From the NCBI GenBank assembly GCA_003222395.1, contig QHWB01000048.1, positions 33,628-97,627 of the forward strand: DNA of 64,000 nt. Direction: 5' to 3'. The stretch is from Acidobacteriota bacterium. GTDB lineage: Bacteria; Acidobacteriota; Vicinamibacteria; Vicinamibacterales; CAVVIG01. Both the position numbers and the translations under genes were made by a program. The notes below the pieces were generated by a model. That model was given only the letters and a program-made list of their open reading frames with translations, had not been told where the DNA came from and ran no database searches. Shown piece after piece: positions 41,920 through 50,496 of the stretch. How positions within the stretch are numbered: position 1 is the first letter of the stretch; each line of letters opens with the position of its first letter.

Positions 41920-44571
41920 GTGCTGACGCGCCTCAGCGTGCTCGCGTCGAGGATCTCCGGCGCCTTCAACGGCCGGGCGCTCGACCAGGACTTCGATCGC
42001 GAGGTGGAGTCGCACCTCGCGATGATGGCCGACGACTACCGCCGGCGCGGCATGTCGGAAGAGGAGGCACGGCGCACGGCGCGCCTGCGGTTTGGCGGGC
42101 CCACGCAGACCCGGGAGGACCAGCACGATCGCCGCGGTCTGCCGCTCGTCGAGACGGCGCTGCAGGACGTCAGGTACGCGCTGCGCACATTGCGCAGGAA
42201 CCCTGGATTCACCTTTGTCGTCATCCTGACGCTGGCGGTCGGCATCGGCGCCGTCACCTCGATGTTCACGGTCGTCCGCGCCGTCCTGCTCCGACCGCTG
42301 CCGTACACGCAGCCCGATCGCCTGATCGAAATTTCCGAGACGAACCCTCTCAAGGGCTGGACGCACACGGTCGCAGCGCCTGCGAACGTGGCCGACTGGC
42401 GTGCGCGCAACACGGTGTTCACCGACATCGCCGGCTACATCGGCGTCGACAATCGCGGCGCCAGTCAGATGCAGCGGTTCCTGAGCGTCAACGGCGAGCC
42501 GCAGCCGGTGAACGGCATCGCGACCACCGGCAATCTCTTCGACGTGCTGGGCGTCCGGCCGCTGCTCGGTCGAACCTTCACGTGGAGCGAAACCTTCGAC
42601 GGTAACGATCGGGTGCTCGTCCTGTCGTACGGAGCATGGCAGAGCGTGTTCGGCGGCGATCCGGGCATCGTCGGACGCGCGGTCGTCCTCAGCGGCCGGT
42701 CGATGACGGTCGTCGGCGTCATGCCGCGTGACTTTTTCTTCCCGAATCGCAGCGCGCAGTTCTGGGCGTCCATGGGCGTCAAGCCGGACGTGTTCGTGAG
42801 AATGCGGCGGCCGCACTGGCTGACCACCGTCGCGCGGCTGCGGCCTGGCGTGTCGCTCGTCCAGGCACGTGATCAGATGACCGCCATTGCGACGGAGCTG
42901 GAGCGCGCGTATCCCGACACGAACACGAAGATGGGCGTCCGGCTCGAACCGCTGCACGACATCATGGCGGCCGACGCGCGCCCGACGATCCTCATGCTCT
43001 TCGGCGCCGTCGCGGTCCTCTTCCTCATCGTCTGCGCGAACGTGGCGAGCCTGCAGCTGGGACGCGGCGCCAGCCGGATGCGCGAGATCGCGGTCCGGCG
43101 CGCGCTTGGCGCCGGCAGGACGCGACTCGTGCGGCAGCTGCTGACAGAGGCGCTCCTGCTCTCGTGTCTTGGCGCGGCGCTTGGCATCGCGCTCGCGGCG
43201 GCGACGCCGGCAATCCTCCTGCGCGCGGCGCCCTCCGCTCTCCCGCTGTTCGCAACGCCGCGAATCGATTTCCCCGTGCTGCTGTTCGCCGCCGCGCTCG
43301 CGATCGTCGCGCCAGTCGTCTTTGGTCTCGCGCCGGCCTTGTCAACATCGAGCGTCGATCGCCTGGCCGAACGCGCGGAATCGGGATCGCGACGGACGAC
43401 GGTCGCGCGCGATCTGCTGGTGGTATTCGAGGTTGGCCTGTCGGTCGTGCTGGTAGTCGGCTCCGTGCTGCTCATCCGAAGCCTTATCCATCTTCAGCAG
43501 GTCGATCCCGGCTTCGCGCCAGATCGCGTCGTCACGTTCAAGGTGACGCTGCCGCGGGTCAAGTATCCGAAGGACACGGACCAGGTGCGGGTGTTTGCGG
43601 ATCTCGAGCGGCGGCTGCGCAATCTGCCGGGCGTGGAAGCGGTCGGCGCGACGAGCACGCTTGCGCTGCGCGGCTACACGTGGACCGGCGACGCCTCAGT
43701 GGAAGGACGGGCCGCTGACGATTACGAGCGGGAGCTGCGCCACGAATCGGTGACGCCCGACTACTTCGCCGCGATGGGCACGCGGCTGATCGCCGGGCGC
43801 ATGTTGAACGAACACGACGACGCGCGCTCGAACGTCACGGTGGTCAACGAGGCACTGGCCCGCAAGTACTTCCCGGGAAAGGACGCCGTGGGCAGACGGA
43901 TCAAGTTCGGCCGTCCTCAGGACTCCGATCCGTGGATCACGATTGTCGGCGTCGTGGCCGACGCCAAGCAGGACGGGATGGACAAACCGGCGCGCCCCGA
44001 AGTGTACGTGCCGTTCGCCGCGAATGCTCAGAACCCGGCGACCTTCGTCGTCCGGTCGGATGTCGATGCTACGCCGATGGTGGCGGCGGCGCGGCAGGCG
44101 GTTCGTGCGATCGATCGCGATCTGTTGCTGACGGAGGTGACGACTCTCGACGGTCTCGTCCGCGATTCGATGGGCGACGAGCGATTCCGCACGACGCTGT
44201 TGTCGGGCTTTGCAGGCGTCGCGCTGTTTCTCGCCGTGCTCGGGATCTACGGTGTGCTCGCCTACTTCGTGTCGCAGCGCTCGCGCGAGCTCGGGATTCG
44301 CGTGGCGCTCGGCGCCAGGCCGCGCGCGCTGTTTGCGATGGTGGTCGGCCAGGGGATGCGTCCCGTGGCCATCGGATCCGCAGCCGGACTCGCCGGTGCG
44401 ATTGCCTTGACCGGCCTGATGGAGTCGCTGCTGTTCGGCGTCACGCCGCTGGATCCGATCACCTACGCCTCGTCAATCGGCGTGCTCGCGGCGAGCGCGC
44501 TCGGCGCGTGCGCGCTCCCGGCGCTGCGCGCCGCGCGCGTCGATCCGCTGATCGCGATTCGCGAGGAATGA
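41920..44571 (+). CDS. ADOP/MacB-type ABC permease (FtsX domains)
   Basis: An 883-residue permease of the acidobacterial duplicated orphan permease type. After a PadR-linked N-terminal domain (ALDQDFDREVESHLAMMADD, ARLRFGGPTQTREDQHDRRG), there is a first transmembrane helix (FTFVVILTLAVGIGAVTSMF), a MacB periplasmic domain and FtsX domain 1 (LMLFGAVAVLFLIVCANVAS). A repeat of the unit follows, ending in GVALFLAVLGIYGVLAYFVSQ and ARVDPLIAIREE. No ATPase is encoded nearby. The role is unknown; such proteins may sense or move lipophilic compounds. GTG 41920 is used. Confidence 0.92.
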   Translation: MLTRLSVLASRISGAFNGRALDQDFDREVESHLAMMADDYRRRGMSEEEARRTARLRFGGPTQTREDQHDRRGLPLVETALQDVRYALRTLRRNPGFTFVVILTLAVGIGAVTSMFTVVRAVLLRPLPYTQPDRLIEISETNPLKGWTHTVAAPANVADWRARNTVFTDIAGYIGVDNRGASQMQRFLSVNGEPQPVNGIATTGNLFDVLGVRPLLGRTFTWSETFDGNDRVLVLSYGAWQSVFGGDPGIVGRAVVLSGRSMTVVGVMPRDFFFPNRSAQFWASMGVKPDVFVRMRRPHWLTTVARLRPGVSLVQARDQMTAIATELERAYPDTNTKMGVRLEPLHDIMAADARPTILMLFGAVAVLFLIVCANVASLQLGRGASRMREIAVRRALGAGRTRLVRQLLTEALLLSCLGAALGIALAAATPAILLRAAPSALPLFATPRIDFPVLLFAAALAIVAPVVFGLAPALSTSSVDRLAERAESGSRRTTVARDLLVVFEVGLSVVLVVGSVLLIRSLIHLQQVDPGFAPDRVVTFKVTLPRVKYPKDTDQVRVFADLERRLRNLPGVEAVGATSTLALRGYTWTGDASVEGRAADDYERELRHESVTPDYFAAMGTRLIAGRMLNEHDDARSNVTVVNEALARKYFPGKDAVGRRIKFGRPQDSDPWITIVGVVADAKQDGMDKPARPEVYVPFAANAQNPATFVVRSDVDATPMVAAARQAVRAIDRDLLLTEVTTLDGLVRDSMGDERFRTTLLSGFAGVALFLAVLGIYGVLAYFVSQRSRELGIRVALGARPRALFAMVVGQGMRPVAIGSAAGLAGAIALTGLMESLLFGVTPLDPITYASSIGVLAASALGACALPALRAARVDPLIAIREE

Positions 44572-44574
44572 CGC

Positions 44575-44829
44575 GTGCGCGCATGGTTCCGGGTCGCCGC
44601 GTCGCGCGTCACGGCGCTTTTCACCTCGCGGAGCCTCGACGAGGACTTCGACGCGGAAGTTCGCACCCACATCGAGATGCTGACGGACGAACATGTCCGC
44701 CGCGGGATGGCGCGCGACGAGGCGCGCCGCGATCCTGCGCTTTGGAGGAGCCGCGATCTCGCGCTGTCCGATGTCACGACGCTCGAACGGGTCGGACGCC
44801 AATCGATCCGGCCCCACCCCACGCGCTGA
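44575..44829 (+). pseudogene. Truncated N-terminus of a second ADOP permease
   Basis: The first 50 residues (VAASRVTALFTSRSLDEDFD, AEVRTHIEMLTDEHVRRGMA) match the ADOP N-terminal domain. The conserved LRFGG motif is then found in another frame (AILRFGGAA), so a frameshift occurred near 44730. After it the reading frame goes on for about 30 unrelated residues and ends at 44829; the whole permease body is missing. The GTG start is 4 bases after the intact permease, so a tandem copy has been lost. Confidence 0.8.
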
Positions 44830-44841
44830 CGCCCTCGCGCC

Positions 44842-44864
44842 GTAGCGCAGCCCTTCCAACCTGC
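44842..44864. repeat. GTAGCGCAGCCCTTC element
   Basis: GTAGCGCAGCCCTTCCAACC lies between the truncated permease and the end of the ABC gene. Similar elements occur at 48981-49004 and 56042-56064. Confidence 0.6.
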
Positions 44865-44865
44865 C

Positions 44866-46695
44866 TCAAGATGCCGCCAGTTCTTCTTCCAGCAGTTGCT
44901 TCTTGTGCAGCTCGGCGTACAACCCGTTCGCGCGCACGAGGTCGTCGTGAGTGCCGCGCTCGACGATGCGGCCCTGGTCGAGGACGAAGATGACGTCGGC
45001 ATCGCGCACCGTCGAGATGCGGTGCGAGACGATGATCGACGTGCGCTCGCGCATGACGCCGCGCAGGCGCGACAGGATTTCTTCCTCGGTGTACGTGTCG
45101 ACGGCCGACAGCGAATCGTCGAGGATCAGAATCCGCGGGTCGATGACGATCGCGCGCGCCAGCGCCGTCCGCTGTTTCTGGCCGCCCGAGAGAGTGATGC
45201 CCCGCTCGCCCACCATCGTGTCGTAGCCTTTCGGGAAATCGGCGACGTCCTTGTCGAGGCGCGCGACCGCAGCGGCGTCTTGAATTTTTCGATCTCGAGA
45301 GGCCGACCCACCTGACCCACCCGGCCCTTCGATCGCATCCAGCCCAAAGGCGATGTTGTCGGCGAGCGTGTCCGAGAACAGGAACGGCTCCTGCGGCACG
45401 AAGCCGATGGCGCCGCGCAGCACGGCAATCGGGAAATCGCGGACGTCGATGCCGTCGATGAACACCGATGCGGGCGGCGGATCGTGCAGCCGCGCCAGCA
45501 GCGAGATGAGCGTCGACTTGCCCGAACCGGTGACGCCGACGAGGGCCGCTGTCTGGCCTGCTTCGATTCGGGCCGAGACGTGATTCAGGACGGGCATGTC
45601 GCCGAATGCGAAGACGAGATCGCGAAATTCGATTGCGCCGCGGATCGCACGCGGATGGAACGCCGAGATCGCGGAATCCGCAGAGAAAACCTGGCTCGGC
45701 GCGCTCTGCGAGCTCCGTAATTGAATGGCGTCGCCGATGCTCGGCTCCGTCTCGAGCACCTCCAGCATCCGTTTCCACGACGCCATGCCGCGCTGCAGCA
45801 TGTTCGTGACCCATCCGAATGCGATCATCGGCCAGCTCAACATCGTCAGGTACGAGTTGAACGCGACGAATTCGCCGAGCGTGATGCGTCCGCGAATCAC
45901 TTCGCGACTCCCGAGCCACAGGACGATGAGCGCCCCGAGCCCGAGAAAGAACGACATGCTCGGAAAAAAGAATCCCTGGAGCGCGATCAGACGCCGATTG
46001 CGCAGCAGGTACTCCTGATTCGATCGCCGGAACCGTTCGAGCTCGGCGCTTTCCTGACGGTACGCGCGCACGACGCGGACCCCCGACAGCGCTTCCTGCG
46101 CGACCGCGCTGACCTCGGACAGCTGCGCCTGAATCTGCTCGAAGCGCCTGTGGATCGCGCTGCCGAAGAACTTCACCGAGATCGATACGAACGGCAGCGG
46201 GATCAGGGAAATGAGCGTCAGGCGCGCGTCGATGGCGATCATCATCGACAGCGCGACCACGAAGGTGAGCAGCGTGTTGGCGGAGTACATGATCGCCGGG
46301 CCGATCATCATGCGCACGGCGTTCAGATCGTTGGTCGCGCGCGACATCAGGTCGCCGGTGCGGTGGCTCTGGAAATACGCCAGCGGCAGCTTCTCGAGAT
46401 GCGCGAAGAAGTCGTTCCGCATGTCGTACTCGATGTGCCGCGATGCGCCGGTCAGCAGCCGCCGCATGAAGAATCGGAAGACGCCGCCCACCAGTCCGAT
46501 GGCGAGCAGCAGCGATCCGTACTCCAGCAATTTCGCGCGCGTCACGCCGCGCGTGAGGTCGTCGACGGCGTATTGGAGGATTTTGGGCGCCGCCAGCGCG
46601 ATCCCGGTCGTGACGACCACGCAGCCGAGCCCGAGGAGAAAGTCGCGCCGGTAGCGAAGCACGTAGCCGAGGAGGCGTCGAAACGGAGGCACCAA
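44866..46695 (-). CDS. ABC exporter half-transporter with degenerate Walker B (YheI/BmrC-like)
   Basis: A 609-residue half-transporter with six transmembrane segments and an ABC domain: Walker A VGVTGSGKSTLISLL, Q-loop IGFVPQEPFLFSD, signature LSGGQKQRTALARAI and Walker B RILILDDSLSAVD. The catalytic Glu is Asp, the hallmark of the non-catalytic half of heterodimeric exporters such as BmrCD and TM287/288. Its natural partner is at 39456-41264 on the same strand. GTG 46692 or TTG 46695 is the start. TATACT (46704-46699) upstream suggests a nearly leaderless transcript. Confidence 0.92.
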   Translation of the reverse strand: MVPPFRRLLGYVLRYRRDFLLGLGCVVVTTGIALAAPKILQYAVDDLTRGVTRAKLLEYGSLLLAIGLVGGVFRFFMRRLLTGASRHIEYDMRNDFFAHLEKLPLAYFQSHRTGDLMSRATNDLNAVRMMIGPAIMYSANTLLTFVVALSMMIAIDARLTLISLIPLPFVSISVKFFGSAIHRRFEQIQAQLSEVSAVAQEALSGVRVVRAYRQESAELERFRRSNQEYLLRNRRLIALQGFFFPSMSFFLGLGALIVLWLGSREVIRGRITLGEFVAFNSYLTMLSWPMIAFGWVTNMLQRGMASWKRMLEVLETEPSIGDAIQLRSSQSAPSQVFSADSAISAFHPRAIRGAIEFRDLVFAFGDMPVLNHVSARIEAGQTAALVGVTGSGKSTLISLLARLHDPPPASVFIDGIDVRDFPIAVLRGAIGFVPQEPFLFSDTLADNIAFGLDAIEGPGGSGGSASRDRKIQDAAAVARLDKDVADFPKGYDTMVGERGITLSGGQKQRTALARAIVIDPRILILDDSLSAVDTYTEEEILSRLRGVMRERTSIIVSHRISTVRDADVIFVLDQGRIVERGTHDDLVRANGLYAELHKKQLLEEELAAS

Positions 46696-46698
46696 TCG

Positions 46699-46766
46699 AG
46701 TATAGTCCGCAGAATCGAAAAGTGGCTTACGACTAATTTACGACGCTGCTGAACCGCTGATAAAAT
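46699..46766. promoter_or_regulatory. Divergent promoters of the ABC exporter and cstA
   Basis: On the minus strand, TATACT (46704-46699) lies 4 bases before the ABC gene start. On the plus strand, TGATAAAAT (46758-46766) is an extended -10 just 8 bases before the cstA ATG, with a weak TTACGA -35 at 46738-46743. Both predict leaderless or nearly leaderless transcripts. Confidence 0.45.
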
Positions 46767-46774
46767 CGCCGCTT

Positions 46775-48601
46775 ATGCGTGCCCTGTACGTCATCATCCC
46801 GGTCCTCGGCATCCTCGTCATCGCATACCGTTACTACAGCGCCTTCATTGCGGCCCGGTTATGGGTCGTCGATGAAACTCGAATCACGCCGGCTCACGCC
46901 AAGTTCGACGGGTCGAACTACTTCCCCACGAGTCGCTGGGTCCTGTTCGGACATCATTTCGCGGCCATCGCCGGCTCCGGTCCGCTCATCGGTCCGGTAC
47001 TGGCGGCGCAGTTCGGCTGGGCACCCGGACTGATGTGGCTCGTCGGCGGCGTCTGTCTGGCGGGCGCGGTACAGGATTCGTTCTGGCTCTGGGCATCGGC
47101 CCGCCGCGGCGGTCGATCGCTCGCCGACATCGCGCGCACCGACGTGAGTCCGCTCGCCGGCGCAACGGCGGCCATTGCCGTGCTCATCATCCTGATCATC
47201 GCGATGGCCGGCCTCGGCATCGCCGTCGTCAACGCGCTGGCCGACAGCGCGTGGGCGACGTTCACGATCTTCATCACGATTCCGCTCGCCGTGTTCATGG
47301 GCTTCTACATGTTCCGGTGGCGCACCGGGCGCACGCAGGAAGCGACGATCATCGGGGTGACGATTCTTTTCCTCGGCGTCGTGCTCGGCAAGAACGTCGC
47401 GGAGTCGTCGATCGGACACTGGTTCGTGCTGACGCATCATCAGGTGACGGCGGCTATGGCGCTGTATACCGTGGCGGCTGCGATTCTGCCGGTTTGGATG
47501 CTGCTCACCCCGCGCGCCTACCTCAGCACGTTCATGAAGGTCGGCACGATCGCCGCGCTCGTCGTCGGTGTCATGATCGTGAACCCGACGCTGCAGGCGC
47601 CGGCGTTCTCGCAATACCTCGGCGGCGGCGGGCCGATCTTTCCTGGTCCGGTGTTTCCGTTCGTCTTCATCACCATCGCGTGCGGCGCCATCTCGGGGTT
47701 CCACGCGCTCGTTTCGACCGGCACCACGTCGAAGATGCTCGACAACGAGCGCGACATCAGAACGGTCGGCTACGGCGCCATGCTCGTCGAAGGCGTCGTC
47801 GGCATCGTCGCGCTGATCACGGCCGCATCGCTGAACCCGAACGACTACTACGCCATCAACACCACGCCCGATGTCTTCCGGACGCTCGGCGTGCCGGTCG
47901 TGAATCTGCCGGATCTGCAGGCACAAGTCGGCGAAGTGGTCGCCGGACGGCCCGGTGGCGCGGTGTCCCTTGCGGTCGGCATGGCGCACATCTTCACCAA
48001 CCTGCCGGGGATGCGCGGGCTGATGGCCTACTGGTACCACTTCGCCATCATGTTCGAAGCGGTGTTCATCCTCACCACGATCGATTCCGGGACGCGCATC
48101 GGTCGGTTCCTGCTGCAGGAATTCCTCGGCCGCGCCTGGAAACCATTCGCGCGCACCGACTGGCTGCCGGGAACAGTGGTCGCCACGATTCTGATCGTGT
48201 TCGCGTGGGCGTACTTCATCTGGACCGGCAGCATCAGCACGGTGTGGCCGCTCTTCGGCGTCGCGAACCAGCTGCTCGCGGTGGTGGCGCTCGCGGTCGC
48301 AACGACGATCGTGATCAATCTCGGGCGGACGAAGTACGCGTGGGTCACGTTCGTCCCCTGCTGCTTCGTGTCGGTGACGACGCTGACCGCGGGCTACCTC
48401 AACATCGTGACCAATTACTGGCCGCTCGCCATCGGTCCCGACGCGGCGATGCACGTGCAGGGATACGTCATGTCGATTTGCACCGGCGTGATCATGGCCT
48501 GCGCCGTCGTCATTCTCGGAGCGACGGCAAGGCGGTGCATCGAGGTACTCAGCGGCCGCGTTCCAGTGATGTCATTGGCCGAGGCGGAATTGCAGGTGTG
48601 A
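46775..48601 (+). CDS. cstA: Carbon starvation protein CstA
   Basis: A 608-residue peptide/pyruvate transporter of the CstA family. Motifs are YYSAFIAARLWVVDETRITP, HHFAAIAGSGPLIGPVLAAQFGW (split here by its length), FLPGxLWL-type WAPGLMWLVGGV, and SGFHALVSTGTTSKML. There are about 15 transmembrane segments. The C-terminal cytoplasmic part is short. CstA imports peptides or pyruvate under carbon limitation. The start is ATG 46775. Confidence 0.95.
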   Translation: MRALYVIIPVLGILVIAYRYYSAFIAARLWVVDETRITPAHAKFDGSNYFPTSRWVLFGHHFAAIAGSGPLIGPVLAAQFGWAPGLMWLVGGVCLAGAVQDSFWLWASARRGGRSLADIARTDVSPLAGATAAIAVLIILIIAMAGLGIAVVNALADSAWATFTIFITIPLAVFMGFYMFRWRTGRTQEATIIGVTILFLGVVLGKNVAESSIGHWFVLTHHQVTAAMALYTVAAAILPVWMLLTPRAYLSTFMKVGTIAALVVGVMIVNPTLQAPAFSQYLGGGGPIFPGPVFPFVFITIACGAISGFHALVSTGTTSKMLDNERDIRTVGYGAMLVEGVVGIVALITAASLNPNDYYAINTTPDVFRTLGVPVVNLPDLQAQVGEVVAGRPGGAVSLAVGMAHIFTNLPGMRGLMAYWYHFAIMFEAVFILTTIDSGTRIGRFLLQEFLGRAWKPFARTDWLPGTVVATILIVFAWAYFIWTGSISTVWPLFGVANQLLAVVALAVATTIVINLGRTKYAWVTFVPCCFVSVTTLTAGYLNIVTNYWPLAIGPDAAMHVQGYVMSICTGVIMACAVVILGATARRCIEVLSGRVPVMSLAEAELQV

Positions 48602-48653
48602 ACTCTGCTGGTTGCTGGGGGTTGGATAAGGTCGCTTCATTGCGAGGAAACGC

Positions 48654-48980
48654 ATGAAATCATTCGTAGTCGCCGCCGCATTCGTTCTCGCGACGCCGCT
48701 CGCCGCCGAACAAACCTTTACCGGGCAGATTAGCGACTCGCTGTGCAAGGCGAAGCATGAAGAAGCCGCCGAAGGCCAGGGCAAGATGGCCGACCACGAT
48801 TGCACGGTCGCGTGCGTCAAGGGCGGATCCAAGTACGTGCTGCTCGCCGCGGACGGCAAGGTGTACGACATCGCCAATCAGGACTTCAAAGATCTCGAAG
48901 CTCGCGCCGGACAGAAGGTGAAAATGACCGGCGAGCTGAAAGCCGACGCTATTACCGTTTCGAAGATCGAGCTGCAGTAG
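48654..48980 (+). CDS. Small secreted protein, unknown
   Basis: A 108-residue protein with a signal peptide (FVVAAAFVLATPLAAEQ). The mature part starts TFTGQISDSLCKAKH and has three cysteines (SLC, DHDC, VACVKGG), a KYVLLAADGKVYDIANQ segment and a C-terminal KMTGELKADAITVSKIEL, which looks like a beta-strand-rich OB-type fold. I recall similar acidobacterial proteins without function. It is 52 bases from cstA and may be independent. Confidence 0.7.
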   Translation: MKSFVVAAAFVLATPLAAEQTFTGQISDSLCKAKHEEAAEGQGKMADHDCTVACVKGGSKYVLLAADGKVYDIANQDFKDLEARAGQKVKMTGELKADAITVSKIELQ

Positions 48981-49004
48981 GTAGCGCAGCCCTTCAGCGC
49001 TGCC
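48981..49004. repeat. GTAGCGCAGCCCTTCAG element
   Basis: GTAGCGCAGCCCTTCAGCGC then TGCC. CAGC and GCTG arms flank CCCTTCAG, giving a small hairpin. It starts at the stop codon of the preceding gene and lies before the convergent HupE-like gene. Confidence 0.65.
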
Positions 49005-49020
49005 AACCGTCTACAGGCGC

Positions 49021-50403
49021 CTAAAGGCCCGCCCTGCTTTCTTCCTGGCGTCGCCCAGTCTGCGGCAGCAACGTCGTTTCCTGGTGGCGCCGATGTTGTC
49101 GCAGCACGCCAATCAACCAGTACGCGCCCGCCATCGCGACGAGAACCATCGCCCATCGCATTGCGCTGACGAAAAACAGCGCGTCGATCTCAGGCCAGGC
49201 AATCCGGTACTGCCTCAGCACCTGGTACCGATCCGTCAGCCAGTGCCACGACGTGTGCGCGACGATCGCTGACAGGATGATCGTGCCGATTCGCTCGGCG
49301 ATTGCGTACCTAAACGCCAGTTCGAGCGCCGGCAGCACGATCGCGAGCACGAGCAGCTGGCCCAGCTCGACGCCGATGTTGAACGAGAACAGCGACGTCA
49401 GCAGGTGCGATCCCGCAAACTGGAGCGTCTGCCGCAAAGCGAACGAGAAGCCGAATCCGTGCACCAGGCCAAAGCCGAACGTGATCAGCCAGCGGCGCTT
49501 TACGTTGGCGCCCACAATATTCTCCAGCGCCATGTAGACGATGGACGCCGCGATCAACGTTTCGATGAGCGGAGGAAACCAGAGCGCGTCAGGGGCGAAG
49601 TTGAAGGCCGAGGCGAACAACGTAATCGAATGCGCGACGGTGAACGACGTGACGACGGCGATGAGCGGTCTGACGCGGCGGAACGGAATAACCAGGCAGA
49701 ACAGGAACAGCAAATGGTCGGTGCCGTCCAGGATGTGCTCGAATCCGAGCTTCACGAAGTGCCATACCGCCTGATGCCACCGTGGATCGAGACGCACCAG
49801 CCCGGGGTCGCCGACCAGCTCGAACGCGCGCTCGGCGCCGCCGGGCGGATCGAAGCGGACAACGGTGACGGTACGCAGTCCGAGGCGGGCGAACTTCGGA
49901 TCGATCGAGAATCGCGAGCGGTCCGACTTGATCGAATACTCGAACAGAATGTCGAGCAGCCCCTGCGTCCACACGAGCTCGGTGTCGTCCGGCAGCCGCG
50001 GACCGGTGAGGTGCGCGAGCGCCTCGTCATAGGTCGCAAACGATCGATCGGACTCGAGCGACGCGCGGACCTCCGCCACGCGCGGGTACGCGAGCTTCGT
50101 GTCGCCTTCGAATACGTCCAGGCTGTCGGCCACCCATAGCGTCGCCGCATCGCGCAGCGTCGACTCGGCGCGGGCCATGTCGAGCAGGCCCGAGTTCCTG
50201 GCGCCGCGCCTCGGGTAGTCCATATCGCGCATCGCGGCGAGCGGCACGCGGACGAGCAGCCGCAGGCGCTGCCCTTCAGGCCTGACGAAGGTTTGAATCG
50301 TGACATCGTTTGGAATCTCGTGCGCCGACAGGACGCCCATCCCCGCGAGGAGGCAAACGGCGACAAACGTCAGAAATCGTGTAAGAAAAGAGCTGCTGAG
50401 CAC
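49021..50403 (-). CDS. HupE/UreJ-type membrane protein with exported N-terminal domain
   Basis: A 460-residue protein. A signal sequence (FLTFVAVCLLAGMGVLSAHE) is followed by an extracytoplasmic domain of about 200 residues and a C-terminal HupE/UreJ-2 membrane domain with about seven helices. The latter starts FVKLGFEHILDGTDHLLFLF, the family's conserved H-x3-D-G-x-D-H segment, a probable metal-binding site, and continues with TSFTVAHSITL and FGFGLVHGFGFSFAL. HupE/UreJ proteins transport nickel or cobalt; for this two-domain type the substrate is unproven. It is divergent from the NHL gene. Confidence 0.85.
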   Translation of the reverse strand: MLSSSFLTRFLTFVAVCLLAGMGVLSAHEIPNDVTIQTFVRPEGQRLRLLVRVPLAAMRDMDYPRRGARNSGLLDMARAESTLRDAATLWVADSLDVFEGDTKLAYPRVAEVRASLESDRSFATYDEALAHLTGPRLPDDTELVWTQGLLDILFEYSIKSDRSRFSIDPKFARLGLRTVTVVRFDPPGGAERAFELVGDPGLVRLDPRWHQAVWHFVKLGFEHILDGTDHLLFLFCLVIPFRRVRPLIAVVTSFTVAHSITLFASAFNFAPDALWFPPLIETLIAASIVYMALENIVGANVKRRWLITFGFGLVHGFGFSFALRQTLQFAGSHLLTSLFSFNIGVELGQLLVLAIVLPALELAFRYAIAERIGTIILSAIVAHTSWHWLTDRYQVLRQYRIAWPEIDALFFVSAMRWAMVLVAMAGAYWLIGVLRQHRRHQETTLLPQTGRRQEESRAGL

Positions 50404-50432
50404 TTACGGGTTCTCCCCGGAGATTGTATACT
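50404..50432 (+). promoter_or_regulatory. Promoter of the first NHL gene
   Basis: TTACGG (50404-50409), a 17-base spacer and TATACT (50427-50432) lie directly after the HupE start. A leader of about 58 GC-rich bases follows up to ATG 50497; it holds GGGGCCCC and a GCGCGG/CTGCGCGGC fold. Confidence 0.6.
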
Positions 50433-50496
50433 GGCGCCCTTTGCGGGGCCCCTACCGCGCGGAGTCTGCGCGGCGGGGTGCTTGATAGGGGGGCGT

